Shown here piece after piece: positions 8,138 to 14,698 of a stretch of DNA of 19,404 bases. The notes under the pieces were generated by a model. That model searched no databases, was not told the origin of the DNA, and was given only the letters and a program-made list of their open reading frames with translations. The DNA is from HGM04593 sp045578665 (GTDB taxonomy: Bacteria > Bacteroidota > Bacteroidia > Bacteroidales > Bacteroidaceae), in contig JAZNKR010000183.1 of the NCBI GenBank assembly GCA_045578665.1, forward strand, positions 1 to 19,404, read 5' to 3'. The position numbers and the translations under genes were made by a program. Numbering within the stretch: position 1 is the stretch's first letter; every line of letters starts with the position of its first letter.

Positions 8138-8145
8138 CAAACGTA
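8138..8145 (-). promoter_or_regulatory. -7 element for the GH3 gene
   Basis: On the minus strand this reads TACGTTTG, an exact match to the Bacteroidota -7 consensus TAnnTTTG. It lies about 17 bases from the GH3 start codon, giving a leader of roughly a dozen bases. No clean TTTG lies at the expected 19-21 base distance upstream, so the -33 element is weak or absent. Confidence 0.55.
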
Positions 8146-8174
8146 CAAAATTAATACAAATATTCCGAACAACG

Positions 8175-10118
8175 CTACTGTTTTCTGTAATTGTTGAGAC
8201 CTTGCTCCAGGAATTTGATGTACGATGGTATATCTTCGTTATATGAGTATGAGCCTGCAAGGGGCATTCCTTCGCTGTCTACGGGTACATAGAAAGGCTG
8301 TGCGTTTGCGCCGAATTTGCAGCGTTGCAGATAGCTCCATTTGTCGCCGAGGGTGCGCAGTTTGCGCTCTGTGCCCTGCTCGGTTACCGTTATCGGTTGT
8401 GGCAGCGGGGTCTTGTCGTCGACAAACAGGGTGATGAGTACATAGTCGTTGCGCAGTATCTCAGACACGCGGTTGTCGGTCCACACAGCTGCCTCCATCT
8501 TGCGGCAGTTCACACAACCGTATCCGGTGAAGTCGAGGAGTACGGGCTTGTTGTGGCTGCGGGCATATGCCATGCCTTCGTCGTAGTTGTTGAACTTCGC
8601 ATGCACTTCGTTGTCCGAGAGGTTGAAGTCCTGTGTCCACATGGGCGGCGCAAAGGCGCTTATGGCTTTGCAGGGTGCACCCCACAGTCCGGGTATCATG
8701 TAGACGGCAAACGAGAGTGAGAGCAGTGCCATGAAGAAGCGGGGGACTGATGTCTTGCAGCAGTCGGCTTCGTCGTGCGGGAATTTGATTATGTTCAACA
8801 GATAGAGTCCCAGCAGTGCGAAGAGCACTATCCATAGCGCGAGGAACACTTCGCGGTCGAGTATGCCCCATCCGTAGGCGAGGTCTGCTACGGAGAGGAA
8901 TTTCAGCGCAAATGCAAGTTCTATGAATCCGAGTGTTACCTTTATCACATTCATCCATCCTCCCGAACGGGGTGTCTGTTTGAGCATCGAGGGGAAGAGT
9001 GCGAAGAGTGTGAACGGCAGTGCAAGGGCAAGTGCGAAACCGAGCATTCCTATTGCGGGACCGAAGAGAGAGCCCGTGGTAGATACCTCTACAAGCAGGA
9101 AACCGATGATGGGACCTGTGCACGAGAACGATACCAACGACAGGGTGAATGCCATGAGGAAGATGCTGAGTATGCCCGATGTGTTCTTGGCTCTTGCCTT
9201 CTTGTTCACCTTATTTGTCCACGAAGAGGGGAGGGTGAGTTCGAATCCGCCGAGGAACGATGCTCCGAAGAGCAGCAGCATCAGGAAGAAGAGCAGGTTG
9301 AATATGGCATTCGTGGATAGTGCGTTGAGTGCGCTTGCTCCGAATATCACTGTTACAGCGAGTCCGAGCGAGAGGTATATTGCTACTATCGAGCAACCGT
9401 AGAGGATAGCTTCGCTGAGGGCTTTGGTGCGGTTGTTGTCGGCACGTTTCAGGAAGAAGCTCACTGTCATGGGGATGATGGGCCACACGCATGGGGTGAG
9501 CAACGCAAGGAGTCCGCCGCCGAATCCCAGAAGGTATGTCATCCAGAGTGGTCGGGTGCCGCTCTCCGAACTGTTCTCGTCAAATGCTTTCAGTTCGCTT
9601 ACGACGGGCTTCCACAGCGGGTTGTCCGTGAAGATGTTTCCAACATTCCCGGCAGCCGGTGCAGCCGCCTGCTCCTCTTTGCTGTTGATGTCGAACTCGA
9701 ATGTGGTGGGGGGAAGGCAGTTCTCGTCGTTGCAGAGTCCGTAGCGCAGATAGCCTTGAGCACGGTAGTTCTTGTCGATGATTTTCAGCTTCTGTGTAAA
9801 GGTTGCCTTGTTTTCGAAATATTTCACTTTCATCCCGAATACTGGGTCGTCTGTCTCTATCTCGCCGGCTCCGGGTGTCAGTTTGCCTATGGGCTCTGCT
9901 CCTTCGAGGGTCTCGAAGGTTATTGTGGCTGCAGTGGGTCCTCCCGAGGGAAGTTCGGTGGAGTAAAGATGCCATCCGGGTTCTATGTCTGCCTTGAAGA
10001 TGATGTTTATTTCGTCGCCTTCGATGTCGAACGATGCTTTTATTGATACTGGGTTCTCTACTTGGCTGTATGCAAATGTGGAGATGAGAAGCATCAGCAG
10101 TGTGAATAGTTTCTTCAT
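8175..10118 (-). CDS. dsbD: DsbD-type thiol:disulfide interchange protein
   Basis: DsbD moves electrons from cytoplasmic thioredoxin across the inner membrane to periplasmic thiol proteins. The 647-residue protein shows all three parts in order. A signal peptide (cut probably after S18, leaving Gln19) leads into an N-terminal periplasmic beta domain with the pair C129/C134 (CNDENC). A CcdA-like domain with about eight membrane segments (about 193-480) carries the redox pair C210 in LTPCVWPIIP and C333 in FSCTGPIIG. The C-terminal periplasmic thioredoxin domain has C535/C538 in YGCVNCRKME. Extra cysteines occur at 453-454 and 483. The gene starts 30 bases after rsmF and may share its transcript. 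The likely clients are periplasmic disulfide isomerases or cytochrome maturation proteins, none of which is encoded here. Confidence 0.93.
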   Translation of the reverse strand: MKKLFTLLMLLISTFAYSQVENPVSIKASFDIEGDEINIIFKADIEPGWHLYSTELPSGGPTAATITFETLEGAEPIGKLTPGAGEIETDDPVFGMKVKYFENKATFTQKLKIIDKNYRAQGYLRYGLCNDENCLPPTTFEFDINSKEEQAAAPAAGNVGNIFTDNPLWKPVVSELKAFDENSSESGTRPLWMTYLLGFGGGLLALLTPCVWPIIPMTVSFFLKRADNNRTKALSEAILYGCSIVAIYLSLGLAVTVIFGASALNALSTNAIFNLLFFLMLLLFGASFLGGFELTLPSSWTNKVNKKARAKNTSGILSIFLMAFTLSLVSFSCTGPIIGFLLVEVSTTGSLFGPAIGMLGFALALALPFTLFALFPSMLKQTPRSGGWMNVIKVTLGFIELAFALKFLSVADLAYGWGILDREVFLALWIVLFALLGLYLLNIIKFPHDEADCCKTSVPRFFMALLSLSFAVYMIPGLWGAPCKAISAFAPPMWTQDFNLSDNEVHAKFNNYDEGMAYARSHNKPVLLDFTGYGCVNCRKMEAAVWTDNRVSEILRNDYVLITLFVDDKTPLPQPITVTEQGTERKLRTLGDKWSYLQRCKFGANAQPFYVPVDSEGMPLAGSYSYNEDIPSYIKFLEQGLNNYRKQ

Positions 10119-10148
10119 AATCTTATATGTTTCCTTTTTTTATTTCAT

Positions 10149-11504
10149 TTACAGTTCCATTGGGTTCTTGCGTATGCGCCATTCTGCGGGATAGAGGTTG
10201 TTTACTCTGTTTCCTACATTCTTTGCAAAGCCTATAGGCGCATTCTTGTATGTGAAGAGAAGTATGCCCATAGGTGCGTCGGGGAGTGTGAGTGCCTCGC
10301 GGTGGAGGTAGGCGAGTGCCTGTTCGAGAGACAACTCTGTTGTGGTGAATGCTTCCCGGTTGAGGATGTTGCTCATTGCAAGTTGGTGCAAAGGTAGAGC
10401 CTTCTTGTTCTTTATTGTTGCAACGGGTACACCGAAGTGCAGTACCTTCAGCCTGGATTGCAGTGCGGATATTGCTGCCTGCTGCTTGGTGGGTATTGCG
10501 GTTACGCAATCCTCGTCCATGACGAATGTGTAGTCGGGTGATGTTATCCACGTTTTGATGTCGGCATTCCCTTTGGGGAGGGGGGTAGGTCTGGAGCGAG
10601 CGGGTCGAGGTTGCGATACTGTGCCTTCGCCCTCTTTGCGCAACAGGGCAAGGAAGAGACCCTCTCCGCGCGTATGTCCGGGGATGAAACGGTAGACGGG
10701 GAACTCTTTGCCGATGAGGTTGCCGGTGATGTTCCAGCTCTCGGATGTCTCTATGGGCAGGACCTCTGCTCCGAACTCGTCGCACATCCATGCGACGGTC
10801 TCTTCATTCTCGTGGGGATTGTATGTGCATGTGCTGTAGACAAGCAGACCGCCGGGACGCAATGTCTGCCAGATCTCTGTGAGTATGCTCCTTTGACGTG
10901 CCACGCAACTCTTTACATTGCCCGGCGACCATAGTGAGACGGCGCGGGCATCCTTGCGGAACATTCCTTCGCCCGAACAGGGGGCGTCGACTGCTATGAT
11001 GTCGAAAAACTCTCTCAACGGAGCAAAGTCGGCAGGTTCGTTGCGGGTTACGACTGCATTAGGCGCTCCCCACTTGATGATGTTCTCGGTGAGTATGGAT
11101 GCGCGCAAAGGGACAGGTTCGTTGGCTACGAAGAGTGAACCTTCGGGCAGGAGCGAGAGTGCGTGTGTCGATTTTCCTCCGGGTGCGGCACAGAGGTCGA
11201 GCATCCTTACCGGGTTCTCTACATACTGCTTGAGTACCTGTCCGAGGAACATCGACGATGCCTCCTGCACATAGTAACAGCCTGCGTGGAAGAGCGGGTC
11301 GGCTGTGAACGAGGGGCGATTCTCTACATAGCGTCCTTCTGCCGCCCATGCTACCTCTTCGCCGTTCCAATCGGCAAACGGTTTTGTGGGGTTGATGCGC
11401 ACACTGACTATGGGCTCTTCTTTCAAGCCTTCTTCGAATCGCGAATAACGCTTCTCGCCGAAAAGCGCTGTCGTCTGTTCTATGAATTCTTTCGGTAACT
11501 GCAT
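10149..11504 (-). CDS. rsmF: RsmF-like 16S rRNA cytosine-C5 methyltransferase
   Basis: This 451-residue protein belongs to the NOL1/NOP2/Sun family, which transfers a methyl group from S-adenosylmethionine to C5 of cytosine in RNA. Visible motifs are the SAM-binding loop LCAAPGGKS (104-112), motif IV DAPCSGEGMF with C176, and motif VI YSTCTYNPHENE with C226, the expected catalytic nucleophile. The N-terminal segment LPKEFIEQTTALFGEKRYSR and the C-terminal RNA-binding-like segment VGNRVNNLYPAEWRIR resemble RsmF (YebU), which modifies 16S rRNA, rather than RsmB. The exact target base is inferred from family only. A -7 promoter element (11525-11532) precedes it, divergent from thyA. It is the first gene of the long minus-strand run and is followed by dsbD after 30 bases. 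Confidence 0.88.
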   Translation of the reverse strand: MQLPKEFIEQTTALFGEKRYSRFEEGLKEEPIVSVRINPTKPFADWNGEEVAWAAEGRYVENRPSFTADPLFHAGCYYVQEASSMFLGQVLKQYVENPVRMLDLCAAPGGKSTHALSLLPEGSLFVANEPVPLRASILTENIIKWGAPNAVVTRNEPADFAPLREFFDIIAVDAPCSGEGMFRKDARAVSLWSPGNVKSCVARQRSILTEIWQTLRPGGLLVYSTCTYNPHENEETVAWMCDEFGAEVLPIETSESWNITGNLIGKEFPVYRFIPGHTRGEGLFLALLRKEGEGTVSQPRPARSRPTPLPKGNADIKTWITSPDYTFVMDEDCVTAIPTKQQAAISALQSRLKVLHFGVPVATIKNKKALPLHQLAMSNILNREAFTTTELSLEQALAYLHREALTLPDAPMGILLFTYKNAPIGFAKNVGNRVNNLYPAEWRIRKNPMEL

Positions 11505-11524
11505 TCTCTTTTCGTCATTAACTA

Positions 11525-11532
11525 CAAAGATA
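11525..11532 (-). promoter_or_regulatory. -7 element for rsmF
   Basis: On the minus strand this reads TATCTTTG, an exact match to TAnnTTTG, 20 bases upstream of the rsmF start codon. I find no clear TTTG at the expected -33 position. It lies back to back with the thyA promoter, so the 132-base gap between the two genes holds two divergent promoters. Confidence 0.55.
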
Positions 11533-11571
11533 CGGTTTCTAATTCAATTAGAGCCTATTTGCGGCAAATAT

Positions 11572-11602
11572 TTTGAGAGGCGCGAAGTTTGCACTATATT
11601 TG
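11572..11602 (+). promoter_or_regulatory. thyA-folA promoter (Bacteroidota type)
   Basis: TTTG at 11572-11575 is followed after exactly 19 bases by TATATTTG at 11595-11602, matching the Bacteroidota primary-sigma consensus TTTG-N19-21-TAnnTTTG. The start codon of thyA is at 11637, so transcription should begin near 11608 with a leader of about 28 bases. This is the cleanest promoter in the window. Confidence 0.8.
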
Positions 11603-11636
11603 CATGAAAGAATATGTTTAAAAGGATGATAAAATT

Positions 11637-12431
11637 ATGAAACAATATCTCGACCTGCTCGACCGTATATTGACGGAGGGTGTCAAAAAGGAGGATAGGA
11701 CCGGTACGGGTACAATAAGTATCTTCGGTCACCAGATGCGCTTCAATCTCGAGGAGGGATTCCCTTGCCTCACGACAAAGAAACTGCATCTTAAGTCTAT
11801 TATTCATGAATTGCTGTGGTTCCTTGCCGGCGACACCAATGTGAAGTATCTTCAGGATAACGGTGTGCGTATATGGAATGAATGGGCTGACGAGAATGGC
11901 GACCTGGGACATGTCTATGGCTACCAATGGCGCTCGTGGCCCGATTACAAAGGTGGGCACATTGACCAGATAAGTGAGGTCGTAGAGACTTTGAAGAAAA
12001 ATCCCGATTCGCGCCGCATCATTGTGAATGCGTGGAATGTGGCTGACATTGAGAATATGAACCTTCCTCCTTGCCATGCAATGTTCCAGTTCTATGTAGC
12101 CGATGGCCGTCTGAGCCTGCAACTCTATCAGCGCAGTGCAGACTGCTTCTTGGGTGTGCCGTTCAATATAGCTTCCTATTCGTTGCTGTTGCTGATGATG
12201 GCACAGGTTACGGGGCTCAAGCCAGGCGACTTTGTGCATACTCTTGGTGATGCTCACCTATATCTCAATCACATAGAGCAGGCAAAATTGCAGCTTACAC
12301 GCGAACCGTATGCCCTGCCGGTGATGAAGATAAATCCCGATGTAAAGGATATTTTCGGTTTCAAGTTCGAGGACTTTTCATTGGAGAACTATAATGCCCA
12401 TCCTCATATCAAGGGTGTGGTTGCTGTATAA
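11637..12431 (+). CDS. thyA: Thymidylate synthase
   Basis: ThyA converts dUMP to dTMP with methylene-tetrahydrofolate, releasing dihydrofolate, in the cytoplasm. The protein has 264 residues, the same length as E. coli ThyA, and the catalytic Cys is also residue 146, in LPPCHAMFQFYV. Other signatures are the dUMP-phosphate region RTGTGTISIFG (21-31), HELLWFLAGDTN (57-68), RRIIVNAWNV (126-135) and QRSADCFLGVPFNIASY. The start at 11637 is supported by the matching N-terminus (MKQYLDLLDRIL) and by the promoter just upstream. It is followed after 27 bases by folA, which recycles the dihydrofolate that ThyA produces, so the pair forms a functional operon. Confidence 0.99.
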   Translation: MKQYLDLLDRILTEGVKKEDRTGTGTISIFGHQMRFNLEEGFPCLTTKKLHLKSIIHELLWFLAGDTNVKYLQDNGVRIWNEWADENGDLGHVYGYQWRSWPDYKGGHIDQISEVVETLKKNPDSRRIIVNAWNVADIENMNLPPCHAMFQFYVADGRLSLQLYQRSADCFLGVPFNIASYSLLLLMMAQVTGLKPGDFVHTLGDAHLYLNHIEQAKLQLTREPYALPVMKINPDVKDIFGFKFEDFSLENYNAHPHIKGVVAV

Positions 12432-12458
12432 TGTAAACATCCCGACAATCTTTCTATC

Positions 12459-12950
12459 ATGTATAAATTGGCAATGATAGCAGCCGTTGCCGAGAATAGG
12501 GCGATAGGCTGTGGCAACAGACTTATATATTGGCTGCCCGATGATCTCAAGCGTTTCAAGCAGTTGACATCGGGGCATACCATAATCATGGGCAGCAATA
12601 CATTTCGTTCTCTTCCAAAAGGGGCGTTGCCCAACAGACGGAATATTGTCCTTTCGAGGCGTGAGAATGATTTCCCAGGTGCAGAGTGCTTCTCTTCCCT
12701 CGAAGCGGCTCTGGAGACATGCAGGGACGAAGAGGTGGTATATATTATCGGTGGCGAGAAATTGTATGGTTATGCTATGCCTTTTGCCGATATACTTTAT
12801 CTGACAGAGGTGAAGGATACCCCTGCCGAGGCAGATGCCTTTTTCCCTGATTGGACTTCAGGAGATTGGGCAGAAGTGGAGCGCGAAGAGCATCAAAAAG
12901 ATGAGAAACACGCGCATGAATTCTGCTTTACCACTTATAAAAGAGTGTAA
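12459..12950 (+). CDS. folA: Dihydrofolate reductase
   Basis: This reduces dihydrofolate to tetrahydrofolate with NADPH. The protein has 163 residues, typical for chromosomal bacterial DHFR. Motifs include AAVAENRAIG (8-17), LPDDLKRFK (26-34) with D29 in the place of E. coli catalytic D27, the NADPH-binding segments HTIIMGSNTFRSLP (40-53) and NRRNIVLSR (59-67), and YIIGGEKLY (95-103). Just before the catalytic Asp, E. coli has Pro-Trp-Asn and this protein has Ile-Tyr-Trp (23-25), so the usual Trp22 is a Tyr here. It follows thyA after 27 bases and shares its promoter. Downstream come a 9-bp repeat array and a terminator hairpin. Confidence 0.98.
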   Translation: MYKLAMIAAVAENRAIGCGNRLIYWLPDDLKRFKQLTSGHTIIMGSNTFRSLPKGALPNRRNIVLSRRENDFPGAECFSSLEAALETCRDEEVVYIIGGEKLYGYAMPFADILYLTEVKDTPAEADAFFPDWTSGDWAEVEREEHQKDEKHAHEFCFTTYKRV

Positions 12951-12961
12951 CTTTTTGTTGG

Positions 12962-13042
12962 GTCTTTAAGGGCTCTAAGGTCTTTAGGGTCTCTAAAGTC
13001 TTTAGGGTCTTTAAGGTCTTTAGGGCCCTTTTAGCCCTTAAA
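12962..13042. repeat. Nine tandem 9-bp units after folA
   Basis: Nine head-to-tail units of exactly 9 bases fill 81 bases starting 11 bases after the folA stop codon. The commonest unit is GTCTTTAGG (three copies), with two GTCTTTAAG and variants GGCTCTAAG and GTCTCTAAA. The last two units, GCCCTTTTA and GCCCTTAAA, have diverged. The two ends are complementary: 12960-12973 can pair with 13034-13045 apart from a 2-base bulge, so the transcript could close the whole array in one stem. It is outside any gene. Its function is unknown. It could affect mRNA stability, bind a protein or be a simple slippage product. Confidence 0.85.
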
Positions 13043-13065
13043 CCCCCAATCAAATTTCCTCAAAA

Positions 13066-13103
13066 AAAAGTTCAGGCGAACCATTCGGTTCGCCTGAACT
13101 TTT
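13066..13103 (-). terminator. Perfect 17-bp hairpin terminator between folA and exbD
   Basis: The arms 13066-13082 and 13087-13103 are perfectly complementary over 17 bases with a 4-base loop (ATTC on the plus strand). On the minus strand the hairpin is followed by a run of eight T, counting the paired ones, so it is a strong intrinsic terminator for the exbD operon, whose stop codon lies 20 bases before it. On the plus strand the tail is only TTTT then AAAT, so it probably also ends the thyA-folA transcript, though less strongly. Confidence 0.92.
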
Positions 13104-13122
13104 AAATATGCTATACAACTTA

Positions 13123-13584
13123 TTAACGTTGTGTCGCTGAATATACAACTGAAAGTGCCATTGCCTCGCGCAATTCCATCTTTACGTCTGTAACAATACC
13201 CATCTGTGTATCTTTGTCTACTTTCAAAGACATCTTCATGAAGGGCTTGTCGCGCTCTGACATGCTCTCACGCTCTGCCATTACGAATTCGCGGATGTGT
13301 GAGGGGTCGGCAAACTTGTCGTTCAACTGAATACGGCTTTGTGTACCCAACTTTGCGCGGAAATCCTTTGTGGGCTTACCGATGTAAATATATGATACCA
13401 AAGACTTACGTTCCAGTTTCTCCAATTCAGTACCTGAGGGGACTTTGAATTCCACCTTCAACTCAACCTCACGCATTGATGTTACCATCATGAAGAAGAA
13501 GAGAATAGAGAAAATCAAGTCAGGCAATGAAGAGGTGTTCAATTCCGGCATTTCTGCCTTTCCTTTCTTTTGAAACTTACTCAT
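13123..13584 (-). CDS. exbD: ExbD/TolR-family protein (second copy in the operon)
   Basis: This 153-residue protein is a single-pass inner-membrane partner of an ExbB/TolQ proton channel. It has a short cytoplasmic N-terminus (MSKFQKKGKAEMPELNTSS), one membrane helix at about 22-37 and a periplasmic domain. D22 in SSLPDLIFSILFFF corresponds to the essential membrane Asp of ExbD (D25 in E. coli). It differs from the ExbD just upstream in sequence and is shorter (153 against 197 residues), so it is a paralogue and not a recent duplicate. It starts 4 bases after the upstream exbD and is the last gene before the terminator. The two ExbDs may form a mixed dimer inside one ExbB ring, or serve different outer-membrane partners. 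Confidence 0.93.
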   Translation of the reverse strand: MSKFQKKGKAEMPELNTSSLPDLIFSILFFFMMVTSMREVELKVEFKVPSGTELEKLERKSLVSYIYIGKPTKDFRAKLGTQSRIQLNDKFADPSHIREFVMAERESMSERDKPFMKMSLKVDKDTQMGIVTDVKMELREAMALSVVYSATQR

Positions 13585-13588
13585 AATC

Positions 13589-14182
13589 TTATTGGTTATA
13601 TTTACGGGGCTCAGCCACGGAAATTACACACTTGTAGTACTGACGGCATGCCAACTGCTCGTCCTCGTTGCACTCGCGATAGGGCTTGCCGAAGCTTTTG
13701 CGTGCGAGTTCGTCGCGGAGGTCGTTGTATGCACCGTATAATTCATTCTCAACCTGGAAGTACGTATCGTAGTTTGTTGCACGGTCGGTCTGCAAAGAGA
13801 TTACGTGGTTCTTTGTAATGCTCTGAACACCGAAAGGTGCGGGAAGCTCAACGGGTATCAACTCGGGCAGGTCAGGATTGTTCTCGGGGTTTGCGATGAA
13901 CTCTTTTGCAAGCTCGCGGAGCTCAGAAATCTGAATCTCCTTTGAGTTCTTTGCTACGGTAACCATGATCTGGTTGTTCATGTTTACGTTCACAATCATA
14001 GAGTTTCTTTCGCGAATCTTGGGAGGATCCTGCTGATTGTCTTCAGGAGGGTTGGGCAGACGTACTGCCAAACCTCTGTCGGTATCCATTGATGTTGTAA
14101 TCAGGAAGAAAATGAGCAAAATGAATGAGATATCCGCAGTTGAACTGGTGTTCAATCCAGGTACTTTTTTACTCTTTCCCAT
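13589..14182 (-). CDS. exbD: ExbD/TolR-family protein (first copy in the operon)
   Basis: This 197-residue protein has the ExbD layout: cytoplasmic start MGKSKKVPGLNTSSTAD, a membrane helix at about 17-31 with the conserved Asp at D17 (TADISFILLIFFLITT), then a periplasmic domain with a Pro-rich linker (LPNPPEDNQQDPP, 42-54). It is longer than the usual 130-150 residues. The additional C-terminal part (about 150-197) contains three Cys (171, 179 and 185), which in the periplasm could form a disulfide. It should use the proton gradient with the ExbB of this operon to power outer-membrane transport or envelope tasks. It lies 6 bases after the 4-TM protein gene and 4 bases before the second exbD. 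Confidence 0.93.
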   Translation of the reverse strand: MGKSKKVPGLNTSSTADISFILLIFFLITTSMDTDRGLAVRLPNPPEDNQQDPPKIRERNSMIVNVNMNNQIMVTVAKNSKEIQISELRELAKEFIANPENNPDLPELIPVELPAPFGVQSITKNHVISLQTDRATNYDTYFQVENELYGAYNDLRDELARKSFGKPYRECNEDEQLACRQYYKCVISVAEPRKYNQ

Positions 14183-14188
14183 TTCTAA

Positions 14189-14674
14189 TTACGCTTTTAC
14201 TTTATTAAAATACTTAAATGTACCTCCGATTATAGTACAGATAACAGAGACTGCTATGAGTACATATTGTACATAGATGCAGATATCGCTGAGTACGAGG
14301 TCTTCTTTGATGTCGAAGACACCGCCTGCAGTGCGGATAGGTTCATCTGATGCAAGTGAGTACGCTGCGCCGAAGAGAGCAACGATGAGCACGATTCCAA
14401 CCACTCCCTTGATTGCGCTGGCGGGATTGGTTGTCAAGGCAGCAAAGAAGCGCGCAAGTACGAAAAGTACAACTATCGCAACTCCGAATACTACCAAAGC
14501 GTACATCCAATAGATGAGCAAATCTGTGTTTTGAGGATCAACTACAGAACTTCCGTTGAGTGTTGTGTAGTTGTCGTAGCCAACAAAGAAGAACACCGCC
14601 ATGATTGCGAGCGATGCTGCCATCAATGCCATAAAGATGTAGCTTGATATTTTATTAACTACAGTAGCTTTCAT
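14189..14674 (-). CDS. 4-TM membrane protein of the ExbB/ExbD operon, unknown function
   Basis: This 161-residue protein has four likely membrane helices (about 11-32, 52-76, 89-107 and 130-153), a short loop with PQNTD after the first helix and a C-terminal positive end. I do not recognise a named family, and no catalytic or ligand motif is visible. It sits between exbB (24 bases upstream) and exbD (6 bases downstream) on the same strand, inside an operon whose other members build a proton-driven motor. It is therefore likely an accessory subunit or regulator of that motor. Charged residues are few, with an acidic pair in the loop DIKEDL (121-126) between helices 3 and 4. The role is inferred from position only. 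Confidence 0.85.
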   Translation of the reverse strand: MKATVVNKISSYIFMALMAASLAIMAVFFFVGYDNYTTLNGSSVVDPQNTDLLIYWMYALVVFGVAIVVLFVLARFFAALTTNPASAIKGVVGIVLIVALFGAAYSLASDEPIRTAGGVFDIKEDLVLSDICIYVQYVLIAVSVICTIIGGTFKYFNKVKA

Positions 14675-14698
14675 GATAAATTAATGATAATAGTCTTA

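Noticed and set aside
11544..12257. 237-aa minus-strand frame opposite thyA
   Set aside because: It covers the thyA promoter and catalytic region in antisense and has no motif of its own.
12962..13042. CRISPR-like array
   Set aside because: Units are 9 bases with no spacers, and no cas gene is present. It is a simple tandem repeat.
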